A stretch of DNA of 64,000 bases from Halichoerus grypus (Eukaryota; Chordata; Mammalia; Carnivora; Phocidae). Of the stretch, positions 35,809 to 48,828 are shown in pieces (the stretch's first letter is position 1; each line of letters opens with the position of its first letter). The stretch is from the NCBI RefSeq assembly GCF_964656455.1, contig NC_135715.1:78195414-78259413 (forward strand), written 5' to 3'. Below the pieces are notes generated by a model. It saw only the letters and a list, made by a program, of their open reading frames with translations, was not told where the DNA came from and did no database searches. The position numbers were made by a program, and so were the translations under genes.

Positions 35809-36769
35809 ACTTTTAATATTGATAAAGTCCAATTTATCAATTTTTTTCTTTTGTTGGTTGTGCTTTTGGTGTCATATCTAAGAAAGGTTACCAAATCCAA
35901 GGTCATGAAGGTTTACACCTATGTTTTCTTCTTAGCGTTTTATCATTTTAACTCTTACATTTAGGTTGTCGATCCATTTTGAGTTAAATTTTGCATAATG
36001 GTGTGAGGTAGAGATTTACCTGTGGATATCCAGTTGTCCCAGCACCATTTGTTGAAAAGACGATTTTTCCTCCATTGAATTGCCTGGACAACCTTATCAA
36101 AAATCAATTGACCATAGAAGTATGGGTTTGTTTCTGGAATCTTAATTCTATTTATTTTATGGCTATTTTATGCCAGTATCATACCTCTTTGATTCTGTAG
36201 CTTTGTAGTAGGTTTTGAAATTGGGAAGTGTGAGTCTTCCAAATTTGTTTTTTCTTTTGAGGATTGTTTTATCTATTCTGATCCATTGAAATTTAGGGTC
36301 AGCTTGTTCATTTCTGTGAAAAAACATTTGGAATTTTGATCAGTATCACATTAAATCTGTTGATAAATTTTAACAGTATTAAATTGTCCAATCCATGAAC
36401 ACAGACATATTTCCATTTATTTAGGTCTTCTTTAATTTCTTTCAACAATATTTTGTAGTTTTCAGTATACAAGTCTTGTGCTTCTTGGTTAAATTTATTC
36501 CTAAATATTTTCTTCTTTTTGATTCTATTATAGATGGATTTTTTTCTTAATTTCATTTTCATATTATTCATTGCTAGTGTACAGAAATAAAATTGATTTT
36601 TTTATATTGCTCATGCATCCTTTTACTTTGCTGAACTAATCTATTAGGACTAATAGTTTTATTGATATGTATTTTTAGGATATGTCATCTGTAAATGAAG
36701 ATAATTTTATTTCTTCCTTTCTAATTTGGGTGCCTTTTATTGTTTGTTTGTTTTTTTAAGTGCCCTTAT

Positions 36770-36965
36770 CTTTTAAAGATAAGATTTGAAATATTTATAG
36801 AAAAAAATGATGTCTGGGATTTACTTCAGAATAATATGGAGGGGAGATACAAGAAGATAAACAAGAGGTGCCATGTGTTAAAGCTGGGTGATGGATGTGT
36901 GAGGGTTCATTATACTAATCTCTTTATTTTTGTAAATACTTTAAAATTTCCATAATAAAAACCAA
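36770..36965 (+). repeat. L1M 3' UTR relic, sense
   Basis: atgatgtctgggatttactt, gctgggtgatggatgtgtga, ttcattatactaatctcttt, aaaatttccataataaaaac, a classic old L1 3' terminus, facing opposite to the neighbouring L1. Confidence 0.75.
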
Positions 36966-37845
36966 AATGAACACTCCTAGAGTCCTCACTTTTGATGGAC
37001 TTTTGGACTCAGAATGTCTGGGTAAGGAGTGAACTTTTTAAACAAGCTCCCCAGACTATACCTATAGAAAATATTGTTTGAGGGTTTCCATCCCAGTCTG
37101 TGAATTACAAGTGAACAGAGCTTTCTTTATCCTGGCCCAGGATCCCCTCCAGGTTTTCACCACCTTGGTGCTTTGCCAAACTCAGGTCTGTGTTCGAGAA
37201 GCCATGATGAAAGATGCCCCTTTACTTTCACAAAAACCTGTGATTAGGCAGTGTCATTTGTATATATTGACTTAGTGAATATTTTGGTTGCTGAGAATGT
37301 TAAATTTCATTAACTTGTCACTCAATTAGGCCACTTCCACAAAAAAGGGGGGGGCCACGCATACATGGTTGAACCCAAGTTTTTAAATTAATATTCCACT
37401 TGTTTCTACATTTTGTCTCATCGCTATCAAGTACCACAAGTTTAAAAACAAATTGCCTTCAAACCAAATGTCAGCAAACTGTGTAGCGTCACACAAGCCA
37501 ATTTTTCTTTGTTTTTTTTTACATGAGAATAACTTAGCAGTTCAACAGAAGTAGATTGTTTTATTTTAAAATACAATAAGAAAAAATATCTAATTCTGCC
37601 TTCTAGATTTTGAAGGTGAAACTATATAGCTCTCTGAGCCTTATTTTTGGGTACTATTTAAAAATTATGTTTCCACCAAGTTTAGACCACACAGGCTGCC
37701 CCCCAGAGTTGCCCCTTCTGGGCCCCGTTTTTGCTTTCCATAGCTGCACTCATCTGAACTTCAGACTACAACTGAGCCCTGACTTTTGGTTTGATACCCT
37801 CTGAGCACTCAAGCCCTTGCTCTGTTGGCATATTACTTTGAACTT
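36966..37845. other. No gene recognised
   Basis: Plain sequence. No CAN-SINE occurs from 35,809 to 43,120. Confidence 0.4.
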
Positions 37846-37849
37846 CTTA

Positions 37850-37970
37850 CTGCTCTGTTGCTGCCGTCATTATTTCTCTTGTATGTGGGGCTCTCTCCAT
37901 CAGTCTTTTCTGTTCCTTCTCTTCACAGTCCTTGGCACAGAAGTGCTCAATGGATGTTATTGGCTGACAT
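37850..37970 (+). repeat. L2 3'-end relic
   Basis: cacagtccttggcacagaag, tgctcaatggatgtt is typical of the L2 end. Confidence 0.5.
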
Positions 37971-39420
37971 CCAGTCCTATCCAACTTTACTAAATAGCAC
38001 ACCTACAGAAACTAAACATTACGCTATCATGGGATCCCAGGCATTTGAAAGAATATTGTAACATGCGCCGCCCAGGTTTATGTTTAGCATTTAGCAGCGG
38101 AGCAATGAAGGCAACTGCAAATATGAAGTTCATTTGCAGCTCAGCAGAGAAGTATTTGTTTTGCACACAAACGAAACCCCATACATCCACGTCTTGCCAG
38201 TTGTGCTTTTTTGTAGAACTTACATGTAGTGACTGCATCTTAAATTAATGTCCAGCACTGCCAGGGAATTTTCAGGGCTGAGCCCCTTGTATTGATGTTT
38301 GTCCTCGGTCAGCCCATTTGGTGCTTGAGATAATGCCCAGTAGATAGGAGAACGGTTTCCTGGAAGTGAAAGAGCAAATTCCTCTGAGCATTCCTCATGG
38401 TGTCAGGAATTGCTTCTCTTGAGGAAGGAATTGAAATCATTTGACCATCTCTCTTTACCCATAGTCTCAATTTCCTGACATTCAGAGTTTTTCAGTGACA
38501 CATTCTGCTGGGCGTGTGAACTGACCAAACAGGGTGTGGCCTCACAGAGCGTGCTGTGGTGAGCAGACCGTCTGACCTCTTGTTTCCAGCTGAGACGGGG
38601 CCAGTGTTTGCGTGCATGTGTGTGCGTGCGTGTGTTAGCAAAGGATAGGGTTTGACTTTGATCAGTTCAGCTAACTTTGTGAGGAACATAAAAGCAAACC
38701 AAAAAAAACGGTGAAGTGGAGACATAAGATTATGGGATATCGACAAGTTCAAAGTCATCTTCTTTGTATTTCCAGTCTAACCTGTAAATCCTATGTTTTT
38801 TCTCTTTGTCTAACAGCACTAAAGGAAAACTAGGGTTATCCCTGAATCAGAACCCCGAGTTTTAGAGATCCACCATAACACATTGCTCTACCCTTGCCAA
38901 ACAAAATGCTTGTCAGGCCTTAAAAAGGCTTAGAATTAATCCCACAGCTGCCAGTTATGATATTCGACTTGTGGCGTTCCTTCCTAAGGTTAGGGAAATT
39001 CCATTCAAAGTCCCCAAATTCTTTGTTTTTTTTTTTTTTTTCAGCATGTACAGCATGTGGAGTTTAATATAGATAGTTTTATGAAAAAACAATTCTGTAT
39101 CTACAGGATGTTGGTCACAACTGTGCCTTACTTAAAAATCATCATAAATGCCCTATTTATATTTTCTGTTCATGATTTCTAAGAAAGCACAGCTATGGGC
39201 TATAATTGGTAGCATATGGTGCTATTACCTTCTGTAGAAATGCATTTCCCTCCCTCAATTTGATGTTAATAATTTGATTCATTAGGCTGAAAACTCGCCG
39301 AAAGATTGTTGGCTTTATCCTTCCATCTAGGATGTTCTTTTCACTCTTTTGAGATTTGGTAAGCTCCAGCTCCTCAAAATTTTTCCTTGGATAAAAATTT
39401 TATTTATTCAACAACCGTCT
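37971..39420. other. No gene recognised; (GT)-rich tract near 38610
   Basis: Plain, repeat-poor sequence with a short degenerate tgtgtgcg tract near 38610-38635. Confidence 0.4.
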
Positions 39421-39424
39421 ACCA

Positions 39425-39610
39425 TATGCCAGGGCCTTCACATACATTGTGTTACTTGATCCTATGACACTGTGAGAAGGATACGAATCCCTGCTTTAGA
39501 AATGAGGAAACCAAGGCTCTGAAAAGTTTTGATGAAATTGGTCAAGATCTCACAACTAACCAGATATGTTGGCTCCAAAGACTGGCTCTTTCCAGCGCAC
39601 TCAGCTGCCT
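39425..39610 (-). repeat. MIR, antisense
   Basis: gccagggccttcacatacat, tttagaaatgaggaaaccaa, ggctctgaaaag, tctcacaactaaccag: complement of MIR. Confidence 0.8.
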
Positions 39611-39839
39611 CCCAGACCAGAGGTTATAGGCTTGTAATCCAGGATCAGGAAAAGTTTTGTGGAGGAAGTGGCAGGATGGGGAGCTCTTTTAAATCAGAGT
39701 GATAGAAGCTTTCAGAGCAACAAGTGGGAAAAAGTACTAGGGATCAAAACCATGTGGAAAATAAACAGATCTGCAACATACACACAACCTTTCTGGGCAC
39801 CTGAAATCACACCATTAGAAAGTAGTTACTTTCAATCGT

Positions 39840-39955
39840 TCTATCACATTAATGGATCACCTCCTAGGTGCCAGCCTTGTTCTAGGGTGCTGAGGATGAG
39901 CTAAGACTAAAATAATCCCGTCATAGTGCAGTTGACAGTAGCAGGGTAAGGTCTC
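39840..39955 (-). repeat. L2 3'-end relic, antisense
   Basis: ggatcacctcctaggtgcca, gccttgttctagggtgctga is the complement of an L2 3' end. Confidence 0.55.
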
Positions 39956-41060
39956 TCCTTCCTTCCCCCCCTTCACTTAGTAATTCATTCATACCTTTCT
40001 TTTCCGGGAGCTTCAGAAGTGCATCCAGGAGACAAGACTCAGAGAGAAGCCCGGGAGTGGGTTCTGGGTGGTGGACTATCCCTGGGGTGGCAGAGCTGCC
40101 CATGGGCATCAGTTACCCCAGGGAGTCTGTCTGTGTCCAGCCTGGGTCCCATCTCGGAGGGGAGGGAGATGCTACCAGGTAGGCAGAGGGGCAGGGAGGC
40201 TGTTGGGAATAACCCATTTACTCTGAATGGCATCCTGGTCCACCTGTCTAGGCCTTTGTTCAGAGTCTTGTTGCCTTGGTCCTAGTGAGGACCAGTCTTC
40301 CTCACACACCTGCACCTGCCTGGTGTGCTCATCTCACCCAGAGATGAAACCGCCTCCATTTTTGTCTCCCCTACAAGAGGAGAGCTCTTCACAGGTGAGG
40401 CGGGCTTAGTCCTCTCTCCTTTGGCTTCACACAGGCTGGGGTGAAGTAAGGCTGAATCAGGCTGAAGGGAGGGAGGGAGAGGTGGGCCCGGGGGAAAAAA
40501 GGAGCTCAGAGCGGATGGTGAAAAGGAGCTTCCTTCAGGAAAGAAAAAAGGTGGGATGCATGTGATGTTGGTTAGACCCAGAGGTAGACAGGCAACTCTG
40601 GGATTTAACGGATGTGAGGCTCCTCCTTTCTCCCTATAAGCCCAACTGGACTCTGCGCATCAACCTTATAAGCCGAGTGGGAGTTGTGAACCAGTAAGTC
40701 AGCCTGAACTTGGTTTCCTGATGTGTTCTGTTTCACCAGCATTGTGTATTCACAAAAATTGACTTTGTGAACTTTTAGATGAGGTATGCGTCCCCCCACA
40801 GGCCCCAGTGTTCTTTATTTCTTATAGAGGTCCAAACACAGGGTCATTTTACTGACCCTGGTTGATCTGTGGTGTTTGCATATCCTGAGTTCTATGGCAA
40901 TATCTGGGGGAGGTACCCGAAAAGCAGGAGTAGCTGACATCCCCCTCTTTGTCATTCCCTATGTAACCAAATTCCCTATGTAAGCCAAATTTTGTTGATC
41001 TTGCCTCCTCAGCAGCCCCCGTACCCATCCAATTTTTCCATGCCCACTGCTGTGGCTCTG
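39956..41060. other. No gene recognised
   Basis: Moderately GC-rich around 40.0-40.5 kb. Short open frames on both strands lack splice or family support. Confidence 0.4.
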
Positions 41061-41065
41061 GGGTG

Positions 41066-41395
41066 ACAGTTGGCAACCTTTTCCTGTAATAAGCCAGATA
41101 GCAAATATTTAGGCTTTACAGGCCATATGGTATCTGTCACAACTACTCAAGTCTAGTGTAGGGCAAAAGCAGCTATAGATAATACGTAAATGAATGAGTG
41201 TGGTTGTGTTCTCATAAAGCTTTATTCATGGACATCGAACTATAGATTCATAAAATAGTCATGAATCATGAAATATTATTATTTTTCTGACTTTTCCCCC
41301 TATTTAAAAATATAAACACCATTCTTAGCTCAGGGCCCACATAAAACCAGGTAGTGGCCTAGATTTGGCCCATGGGCCATGGTTTGCTGACTCTT
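41066..41395. repeat. Charlie-type hAT DNA transposon relic
   Basis: cagttggcaaccttttcctg at the left and atggtttgctgactc at the right are imperfect inverted ends. Interior includes taggctttacaggccatatg, tcacaactactcaagtct, gattTGGCCCatgggcc-like text. Non-coding. Confidence 0.75.
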
Positions 41396-41398
41396 CGT

Positions 41399-41822
41399 TA
41401 TGGGTTGAGCTGTGTCCCTCCAAAATTCATATGTTGGAGTCCTAAACCCCAGTATCAGGATGTGACCTTATTCAGAGATAGAGTCTTTGTACTGGTGATC
41501 AGGTTGAAGTGAGGTGGTCAGGTTGGGCCCTAATCCAGTATGATTACATGTCCTTATAAAAAGGGGAAATCTGAACACAGACACATACAGAGGAAGACCA
41601 TGGGAAGACACAGGAAGAAAATGACCACCAACAAGCCAGGGAACACCTGAAGCTACCAGGAGCTCGCAGAGAGGCCTGGAACAGATTCTCCCGCACAGCC
41701 CTCACTAGGAACCTGTTCTATTGACATCTTGATCTCCGATTTCTACCCTCCCCGACCATGAGACAATACATTCCTGTTGAAGCCCCCCCAGTTTGTGGTA
41801 TTTGTTAGGCAGCCTCAGCAAA
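41399..41822 (+). repeat. MLT1-type (ERVL-MaLR) LTR, sense
   Basis: ttatgggttgagctgtgtcc, aaaattcatatgttggagtc, atgtgaccttattcagagat, tgattacatgtccttataaa, ttgtggtatttgttaggcag. Solo LTR beginning directly after the Charlie relic. Decayed, no coding content. Confidence 0.82.
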
Positions 41823-41839
41823 CCCCTCTCGCCCTGCTC

Positions 41840-42165
41840 TGAGGAAGCGCCCTCATCTCTCACCTCTGTGAGGCCTGTGACTGCTTAAGCTCCTTCCTGA
41901 CCAGCCCCACCATCTGCTCTCCACACAGTGGCCAGAGCGATCTTTTTACAATCACGTCAGTCCTCAGCGTAGACCTTCTCAGTGACTGCCTGCTGTTCTG
42001 AGGTAGATAAAGAACTGCATCCTTACCCTTCCCAGAAGTCTGGCCCTGCCTGCCCTCTAAACCTTTCCTTTCAACTCCCCGCCCTTGTGCCCTCCTGCCT
42101 CGGACACTTCCCCTGGCTGTGGGGTGACCATTGCCTTCAAGGACCCCTTCCTTGTATATGTGTAT
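41840..42165 (+). repeat. L2 relic
   Basis: tcctgaccagccccaccatc, cagtggccagagcgatcttt, gtgactgcctgctgttctga in sense L2 order. Confidence 0.65.
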
Positions 42166-42555
42166 AAAGGCAAATATAATTGATAATTGGCATTACATTC
42201 ATATTTTTCTTTTGATTTTAAAAGATGTTAAAATTAGAACGATTTTGTGGGCCTGATAAAGAGGTTGCCCTGGCAGTTCCCTCTACCTCATGGTGAGACT
42301 GAAGGGGGACGTGAAAGGGACTCAGGTCACCAACATCTCCTTCAGCCCCTCCAAGTAAACTTTTGTGGTCCCTAAATCACTCCTATTAGCATCACCAAGA
42401 GGGGGTTTGTTTGGTGAAAAAAATGAGGGTCCTTCCAGCAAGAGTAGACTGGCTACCATCTTCAAAGGACACTCGTTAGCACAGCACTCCCTCCCCCATA
42501 TAGAAATTCTCCAGTACCCAGGCCAGGGATGCTGCTCCCACCCCATCCCTACCCT
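42166..42555. other. No gene recognised
   Basis: Plain sequence between two L2 pieces. Confidence 0.4.
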
Positions 42556-42845
42556 TTGCCTGGTTACCTTCCACTCACCCTTTAGCTCTCAGATGTCTTC
42601 CTTCAGGAAGAGCATCCCTGACTGCCTCCTGTGCCCAACAGGTTAGAGGAATTAGATTATATGACACTTACTACTGTTTCTAATCATGCATTTGTTTTTG
42701 ATTTAGGGCCACCTCCTCCTTCTCGGAGCAGTAATTTCTATGATGACAGGGTTCTGTCTGAGTTTGCTCACCACCATTATGATCTCAATGCCCAGCACTG
42801 TGCCTGGAATTCGATATACGTGTGATAAATGAATGAATGACAAAG
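42556..42845 (+). repeat. L2 3' end
   Basis: tcttccttcaggaagagcat, ccctgactgcctcctgtgcc, cccagcactgtgcctggaat, then tgaatgaatgac. Confidence 0.75.
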
Positions 42846-43121
42846 TATTTCTAATTCTTGAAATTCCACCTAAAGAGATTCAGTCCTTTGAATCTTAAAG
42901 GCTTTACATCTCCTGGGTTCCCTTTAAAATGCAAATACTCAGTGGTTATTAGTTATGGAGGAAATGCAGCATCGGAATGGGCTCAGACATGGTGACCACA
43001 CGTGGGACCGGCACTGTCTTGGGGACATAGCGATACAGCATTGGTTACCTTCCATGAGGACTTCAAAGAACCTCCTCTCTTACTTTTGACCTCCTTTTAG
43101 GGATCACTAATAAAAAGGACT

Positions 43122-43320
43122 GTGTGGCTCAGTTGGTTAAGCAGTTAAGCGTCTGCGTTTGGCTCAGGTCATAATCCCAGGGTCCTGGGATTGAGCCCCA
43201 CATCGGGCTCTTTGCTCAGCGGGGAGCCTGCTTCTCCTTCTCCCACTCCTCCTGCTTGTGCCCTCTCTCTCACTCTCTTTCTTTCTGTCACAGAAATAAA
43301 AAGAATCTTAAAAGAAAAAA
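43122..43320 (+). repeat. CAN-SINE, sense, 5'-truncated, TSD
   Basis: Begins at gtgtggctcag, so the first bases are missing; TSD aaaaaggact at 43112-43121 and 43321-43330. Confidence 0.93.
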
Positions 43321-43330
43321 AAAAAGGACT

Positions 43331-43805
43331 TGGGCTCAGGCAGTATTTCTAGTGCATTTAGTAATTAAAACTTAATCTGGAGAGGAAAACTGAGAAATCG
43401 GCCAAGAACAATTCTACAGTAATGGGGTGGGTAACCACAATCCAACAGCCCTGTCTGTCGCTGGAGCACCAGTGTTCCTTGATTATTTTCCTGCTGGGAG
43501 CTCAGCCCTTCTCTCTCCCCCTGCTTTGTCTCCTGAGTGCATGTTATCTGAGCTTCTGCTCCAATTGTACTTGGCTTCTTCCTCTGTTTTCCTGCCACTT
43601 CTTCCCCGTCCTAGTCAGATTTTATCTAAAATTTCTCTAGATTTCAGTAGCTAACTACGTTCAGTATTTGAGTTGTTGCATGTTTGCTACAGAGATCTTC
43701 AACGCATATTCATTTTGAAAAATATATAGTATACTATCTGCTAAATAAAGGCATACTGGGGGTGGGGGATATCATGCTTAAAAACCAGCAAGAGCCTGGT
43801 CAAAA
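43331..43805. other. No gene recognised
   Basis: Plain sequence. Confidence 0.4.
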
Positions 43806-43821
43806 CAAAATCCATCATTCT

Positions 43822-44022
43822 TTTTTTTTTTTTAAAGATTTTATATATTTATTTGACAGAGGGAGACATAGCGAGAGAGGGAACACAAGCAGGGGGAGTA
43901 GGAGAGGGAGAAGCAGGCTTTCCGCCGAGCAGAAAGCCTGATGCGGGGCTCAATCCCAGAACCCTGGGATCATGACCTGAGCTGAAGGCAGCCGCTTAAC
44001 GACTGAGCCACCCAGGCGCCCC
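43822..44022 (-). repeat. CAN-SINE, antisense, TSD
   Basis: Complete antisense copy; TSD caaaatccatcattct at 43806 and caaaatccatcatcct at 44023. Confidence 0.96.
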
Positions 44023-44038
44023 CAAAATCCATCATCCT

Positions 44039-44918
44039 GATCTCTCAATGTAAAATTAATCTGTTAGTTTAGCTCTGAGTTGTGATTTTTTAGTGTAGCT
44101 TCCACTGGTCAGAAAATATTTTCCTTTCCTCTTGACTTCTTAGATGTCTAGTTCTGGGATCTGTGAAATTCATGCATCCATTGTCAAGGGAGCAATCATC
44201 TCTAATATCTGAATCTTGCTTTATGCTTTTACAGTGATTATTTGAACACTGTAGCTTCATATCTTGGGATTTTTAGTAGTCTATAAATGTTCTGTCTGCC
44301 TTGCTATTATCATCATGGTATTCATTCGGTATAGATGGGCATGAATGTGTCCCTTGATCTGGGGGAACTTTTTTTTTGAAATTCATTTTTCTCTTTCTAA
44401 GTCTAAATATAATTTATATTCACTATTGTACTCTTCCCTCCCTCATAATTCCATCCTGGAAAAGAAACATTAAAATGCGGACTTAGTCCTTTATAAGTTA
44501 ACCAAATCCTGTTTGGTGTGAATGTAAACTGATTATTATCAGCAATATTAAAAAAATAATACCTTGGTTATCTGCAGCCATTTACAGGTAAACATGTCTC
44601 TTTATCCATTCTCACTTATTATCAACTCCTTGAAGTTCCAAGGTCTGCTTCTGAGGAAAGGCATGAAATATAACTAACTGAAATTAATTGTGTGATGGGA
44701 ATAATATTTTCTGTTAATGGTAAATATTCAAATGGTTTGGGGCTACCGATGATAGTAAAGGAATGGCCTCTAATTTCAAAGTTCAGATAATTATATCTAA
44801 CATGAGGGAAAAAAGAAGGGAAAGGGCATACTTATTATGGTTATTTTATGTCTGCCATCTTTATAGGGATTTCCATTTGTTCTTTTATTATGTAAAAACA
44901 AAACAAAAGAAATCAAAA
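44039..44918. other. No gene recognised
   Basis: AT-rich plain sequence. Confidence 0.4.
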
Positions 44919-44919
44919 A

Positions 44920-45225
44920 CAATTGTTGAGCAGCTTCTGTTTACTAGGCAAGGGGCTAAGTACTGTGGTGGCTACGATATGCACCTAAATCCTGAGTGCT
45001 CACTCACCTCAAGGAGCTAGAAGTCTAACAGGAGAATTAGGACAAGTTTGCAAATAACCAGGATGCCAGACCATTTCCCATCAGGAGAGAAGTCCCACAC
45101 AGTGCTGCAGGGAGTTCAAAGAAAGGAAAGTGGTTACTTCTGACTTAGACAGTCAAGGACAGCTTCTTGGAGACAGTGAATTAGAAAGTGTCTAGTGAAG
45201 GAGAAAGAGTGTGGCTAACACCAAG
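44920..45225 (-). repeat. L2, antisense
   Basis: ttgttgagcagcttctgttt, actaggcaaggggctaagta, aaggagctagaagtctaaca, gtcaaggacagcttcttgga is the complement of L2. Confidence 0.65.
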
Positions 45226-45394
45226 ATGTCATCGGGGTTGAATTCTTTCCTGGAGATTCTAGGAGGGGGAGTCTATTTCCTGTCCATTTGGGTTGTTAGC
45301 AGAACTCAGTTCTTTGTGGTTGTAGGACTGAGGTTCCTGTTTTCTTGCTGGCTATAAATCGAGGGCTTTACAAAGCTTCTAGAAGCCACTGCAT

Positions 45395-45690
45395 TCCTTG
45401 GATCGTGGCCGTTCCTCTGTATCCTAAACCCAGTTGCAGGTCAAATCCCTCCCATGTTATAGCATCCAACCTTCCCTTCTGTTCTCTTCCACTTTAAGGA
45501 CCCTTTTAATTACAGCGGGCCCCACTTGAATAATACAAAATAATCTCCCCATCTCAATGTCTGTAACTTTAATCACAACTGCAATGTCCATTCTGCCATG
45601 TGGAGTAACATTCACAGGCCCCAGACATTAAGGCATGGATATCTTGGTGGGGAAGTGGCATTCTGCTACCTACCACATGGGAGTAGGATT
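45395..45690. repeat. Probable ancient LTR-type repeat
   Basis: ggacccttttaattacagcg, ataatctccccatctcaatg, tttaatcacaactgcaatgt, tggatatcttggtgggg resembles old mammalian LTR/MaLR-like repeats. Family not settled. Confidence 0.4.
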
Positions 45691-45889
45691 TCGACCAGGA
45701 GAAAAAGTGGGGAGTAGACCGCCAAGCCTGGCAAAGCATGAGCAGGACGTGGAGACAGAGTCCAAGCAGGAAACAGCCATTTTGTTAGCATGGAGGTCTA
45801 GGGTACACACACCTGCATACATGCACACACGGAGTCGAAGAATGCAAAAGAAGCCTGGAAATACGTTTTTTCACTTCATCATGGAGGGC

Positions 45890-46030
45890 TTGTCAACTAT
45901 CAAAGAGTCTAGGCTTTGTTCGGTAGGCAGTGGGGAGCTCCTGGAGGTTTTTGAGTAGGCTGCACATTAGGACAACTGATGTGGCTTCAGGCTGTGAAGA
46001 ATGGATGGGAAAAAGATGAAACTGAAAGGA
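45890..46030 (-). repeat. L2, antisense, further fragment
   Basis: aggcagtggggagctcctgg, aggtttttgagtaggctgca, ggacaactgatgtggcttca. Confidence 0.55.
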
Positions 46031-46955
46031 GGGGAGCCCATTTAGGCCACCATAATGGTCTAAAAATGAAAGGGAACGGTGATGCCGGGGTCTCCTATCC
46101 CATTCTTCACCTGTGCTGCAGACCTACAAGGTGGTAAGGTAACAAATATGTGCTTCTGCAAGTCACTAATTGTGTGGTAACTTATTACAGCAGCAGAATT
46201 CTCCCATTTAAAACAAGTTCTCCCCTTGAACCCTCATTGTCCTCCAGCTACTTTCATTTCCTTGTTTCTTTGCCACCTTACTCATCACAAATGTTTCCCG
46301 CCTAACGTCTCCTCTCTTCAGCCTCCCAAGAGAGAGCTCTCCGCTGAGGTTCCATTGACTGCCAGGTCTTTAAATCCAAGGGACATTTTTCAGTTCTCAT
46401 TTAACCTGACTTTTTAGGAGCATGCATCTTTGTTGATCTCTCCTGCCCTGAAACACTCTTCCCTTTGTTTCTGTGAAACCACATTGACTGGAAACCACAT
46501 TGACTTCCAGCTCTCTGGCAGCTTGTCTGTTTCCTGTGCAGGCTCACCCTGCTCTACTCACCATGGAATGTTGCATTTCCTCAACATTCAAGTCCCCTCC
46601 CCCTCTCCCTCTACACTGTCCCTGTGGGCAAATTCCTCTACACCTTCAGCTTTGGTGGCCACCTGCAGTATATGCAGGCAACTCACAAGGTTGGATCTCC
46701 TGATCAGATTTCTTCTGAGCTACAAATGGGTGTCTACAACTGTCTTCATAACACCTCCATTCACTCCACTCCACCCCAAAAGATAGCTCCAAAACCAAAT
46801 GCAGGATCTCAGTGCAATGGAAGGCACTATCACCCACCAGTTTGAGAAGTTAGAAACCTCACAGCCACTTGCTTCTCCCTTGGGCCATACAGCTGATCCC
46901 ATTGTTATTTCTCCATTTCATCTACTCTCTTCCTCGTCCAAAGCTATCATCATAG
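46031..46955. other. No gene recognised
   Basis: CT-rich plain sequence, possibly including L2 5' pieces. Several overlapping short open frames have no support. Confidence 0.4.
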
Positions 46956-46959
46956 CCTG

Positions 46960-47660
46960 AGCTGTATCACTTCATTACTCGACTAGCCTTTGCCTCCTTC
47001 CTCTCAGCTCCCACTCATCCTTCACTCAGCCCCCAGAATGATCTTTTGGAAACACATCAGGTCATGTCATTCCATCATGTCCGTTTCATGACTTCCCATT
47101 GTTCTGAGTATAAAGACTAAGATCTTAAAGTGACACACAAGGCCCTATGTAGCCTGACCCCTGCCCACCTGTCTATCCTCACCTTTTATCTCCCACCCCC
47201 TACTTTTGCATGCCAATAACAATAGTCTCTTAGCATTTAAAGTGGTGCCTTATGTTCCTTCCCCCACAGGGCCTTTGCACAGGTAGTTCTCTCTGTTAGA
47301 ATGCTTTTCCTGTCCATCTTGTTAATTTCTTTGCATCTTTTACATCTCAGCTAAAGTGCTTCCTGATTTTTTAGGCCAGATCACATCCCCTCTTTTATAA
47401 AATCTCAATGGATAGTTGTGTCTACTTTATAGTACTAGCCACAATCCCAAATTTCCATGTTTGTAGCATTACCTCATTATTATTTACCTCTCCCACTAGA
47501 CTTGTAAGCTCCATGAGAATGCCTGTGTTCAGTATTTTGTCCCTGTGTACCTAGCACATCTGGGCGCCCAATGTGTTGAACAAATTAGGTACTGCTGAAG
47601 AGGGTGACAAGACTAGCATATTGTAAATGCACGATAAATATTTGAGTGAATATGTGTTCC
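46960..47660 (+). repeat. L2 3' part, long copy
   Basis: The best L2 in the window: cccagaatgatcttttggaa, gacttcccattgttctgagt, aaggccctatgtagcctgac, cagggcctttgcacaggtag, ctcccactagacttgtaagc, gtgtacctagcacatctggg. Confidence 0.85.
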
Positions 47661-48812
47661 ATTTAGACCACTTTGACTTTGAAAGGTTGTCAAACCACAC
47701 ATATGAAAATGTCTAGTATTGGTTGGAAGTCTGGAAATGAATATGTGCGACTTTCAAATGCAAATTATAACTTTCTTACCCATGAACACACTCAAATTCC
47801 TGTGTATGTAAAATACCAGGGAGAAAAGGTAGGCAAACTCAAGATCTTGTTTTTCTTTGAGGTCACCTTTCAGTGTAGACAAAAACCTTGTTCCGTTCTT
47901 TTGTTGTGTGAACGCTGGCCACTGTGATGCTTTCCACCAGAGCGTTGTCCTCTCATCTCCTCTCTCTGCCTGAGCTCAGTTTAGCTTTCTTTCACCCTCT
48001 GTGATATCTCCCCAATATTCTTTCAGCTCCTCTCTCCTCCTCGAGTATTAATTTGACAGTAGGTAAGCACAGAGAGATACCATCTGGTCTTCCCAACTTC
48101 TCTGTTTACTTCACCGTCTTATTTCTCTAACATTCTCCCTACTCTCTCCATTCTGTCCATTCTCCACATGCCTGAAATACCAGGCTTTCCCATGACTTTG
48201 CTCCTGCCCTTCTCCCCTTCCAAGTATCTTTACCTCAAACTTTAGTTCTTTCTCTCACCTCTTTCTGAGGGGTATTAGCTCTGGGACATTTTTCAAGTTT
48301 CAACCCCAAACCAAGAAACTCTTTTTGTTCTGGAGTTGCCAGCTATCAAATACAATCTGCATGACTGCTTCCTGACTTTTACAGATTTCCCTTTGCTCTT
48401 TGAAATTTGGCAGCCTGTCTGTCACTGGCCCCCTTCCACTTCTGCATATGAAATTACCTTATCATCATCTCATCAGAGTTTTTATTATCAAAAGCCATTT
48501 ATCAAGCATCTGACTATAACACACTCAATTGTTTTTTTTTTAGATCTGATTATCAAAACAAAATACATAGTCTTAAAAGCACTGTTCGATAAAACATTTA
48601 GTAGTTAATTTTAACGTTAAAAATAGACCATGAAAATGTTTCTTTTACAATTACGCAATTAAATATTTATTGTCAATTTAGATGAGCTCAGATGTTTCCC
48701 TTTGAAAATGTAAATTTCGCTATTGAAATTAATTTTGTGGAGAGGAGAGTTTGAGCCTTAGACTTTTAGTTTTTCCTAAAGCAAGTATTACCAATGTTTA
48801 CTGCAAAAGATG
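47661..48812. other. No gene recognised
   Basis: CT-rich then AT-rich plain sequence. Confidence 0.4.
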
Positions 48813-48828
48813 AAATTAAAAATTTGAG

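Larger units (their letters stand above)
33832..36760 (-). mobile_element. L1, antisense: 3' end and ORF2 3' half
   Basis: Complement of an L1 3' end (taattgaggtataactcaca; accattttatagggtagaat) and of ORF2 (agtgattggcaattagtatc; ttgttgaaaagacgattttt; aatttcattttcatattatt). Minus-strand 36308-36571 retains an ORF2 scrap (LYTENYKILLKEIKEDLNK). The left end may extend to about 33598 across the SINE TSD. Five SINEs sit in it, two of them nested. Confidence 0.92.
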
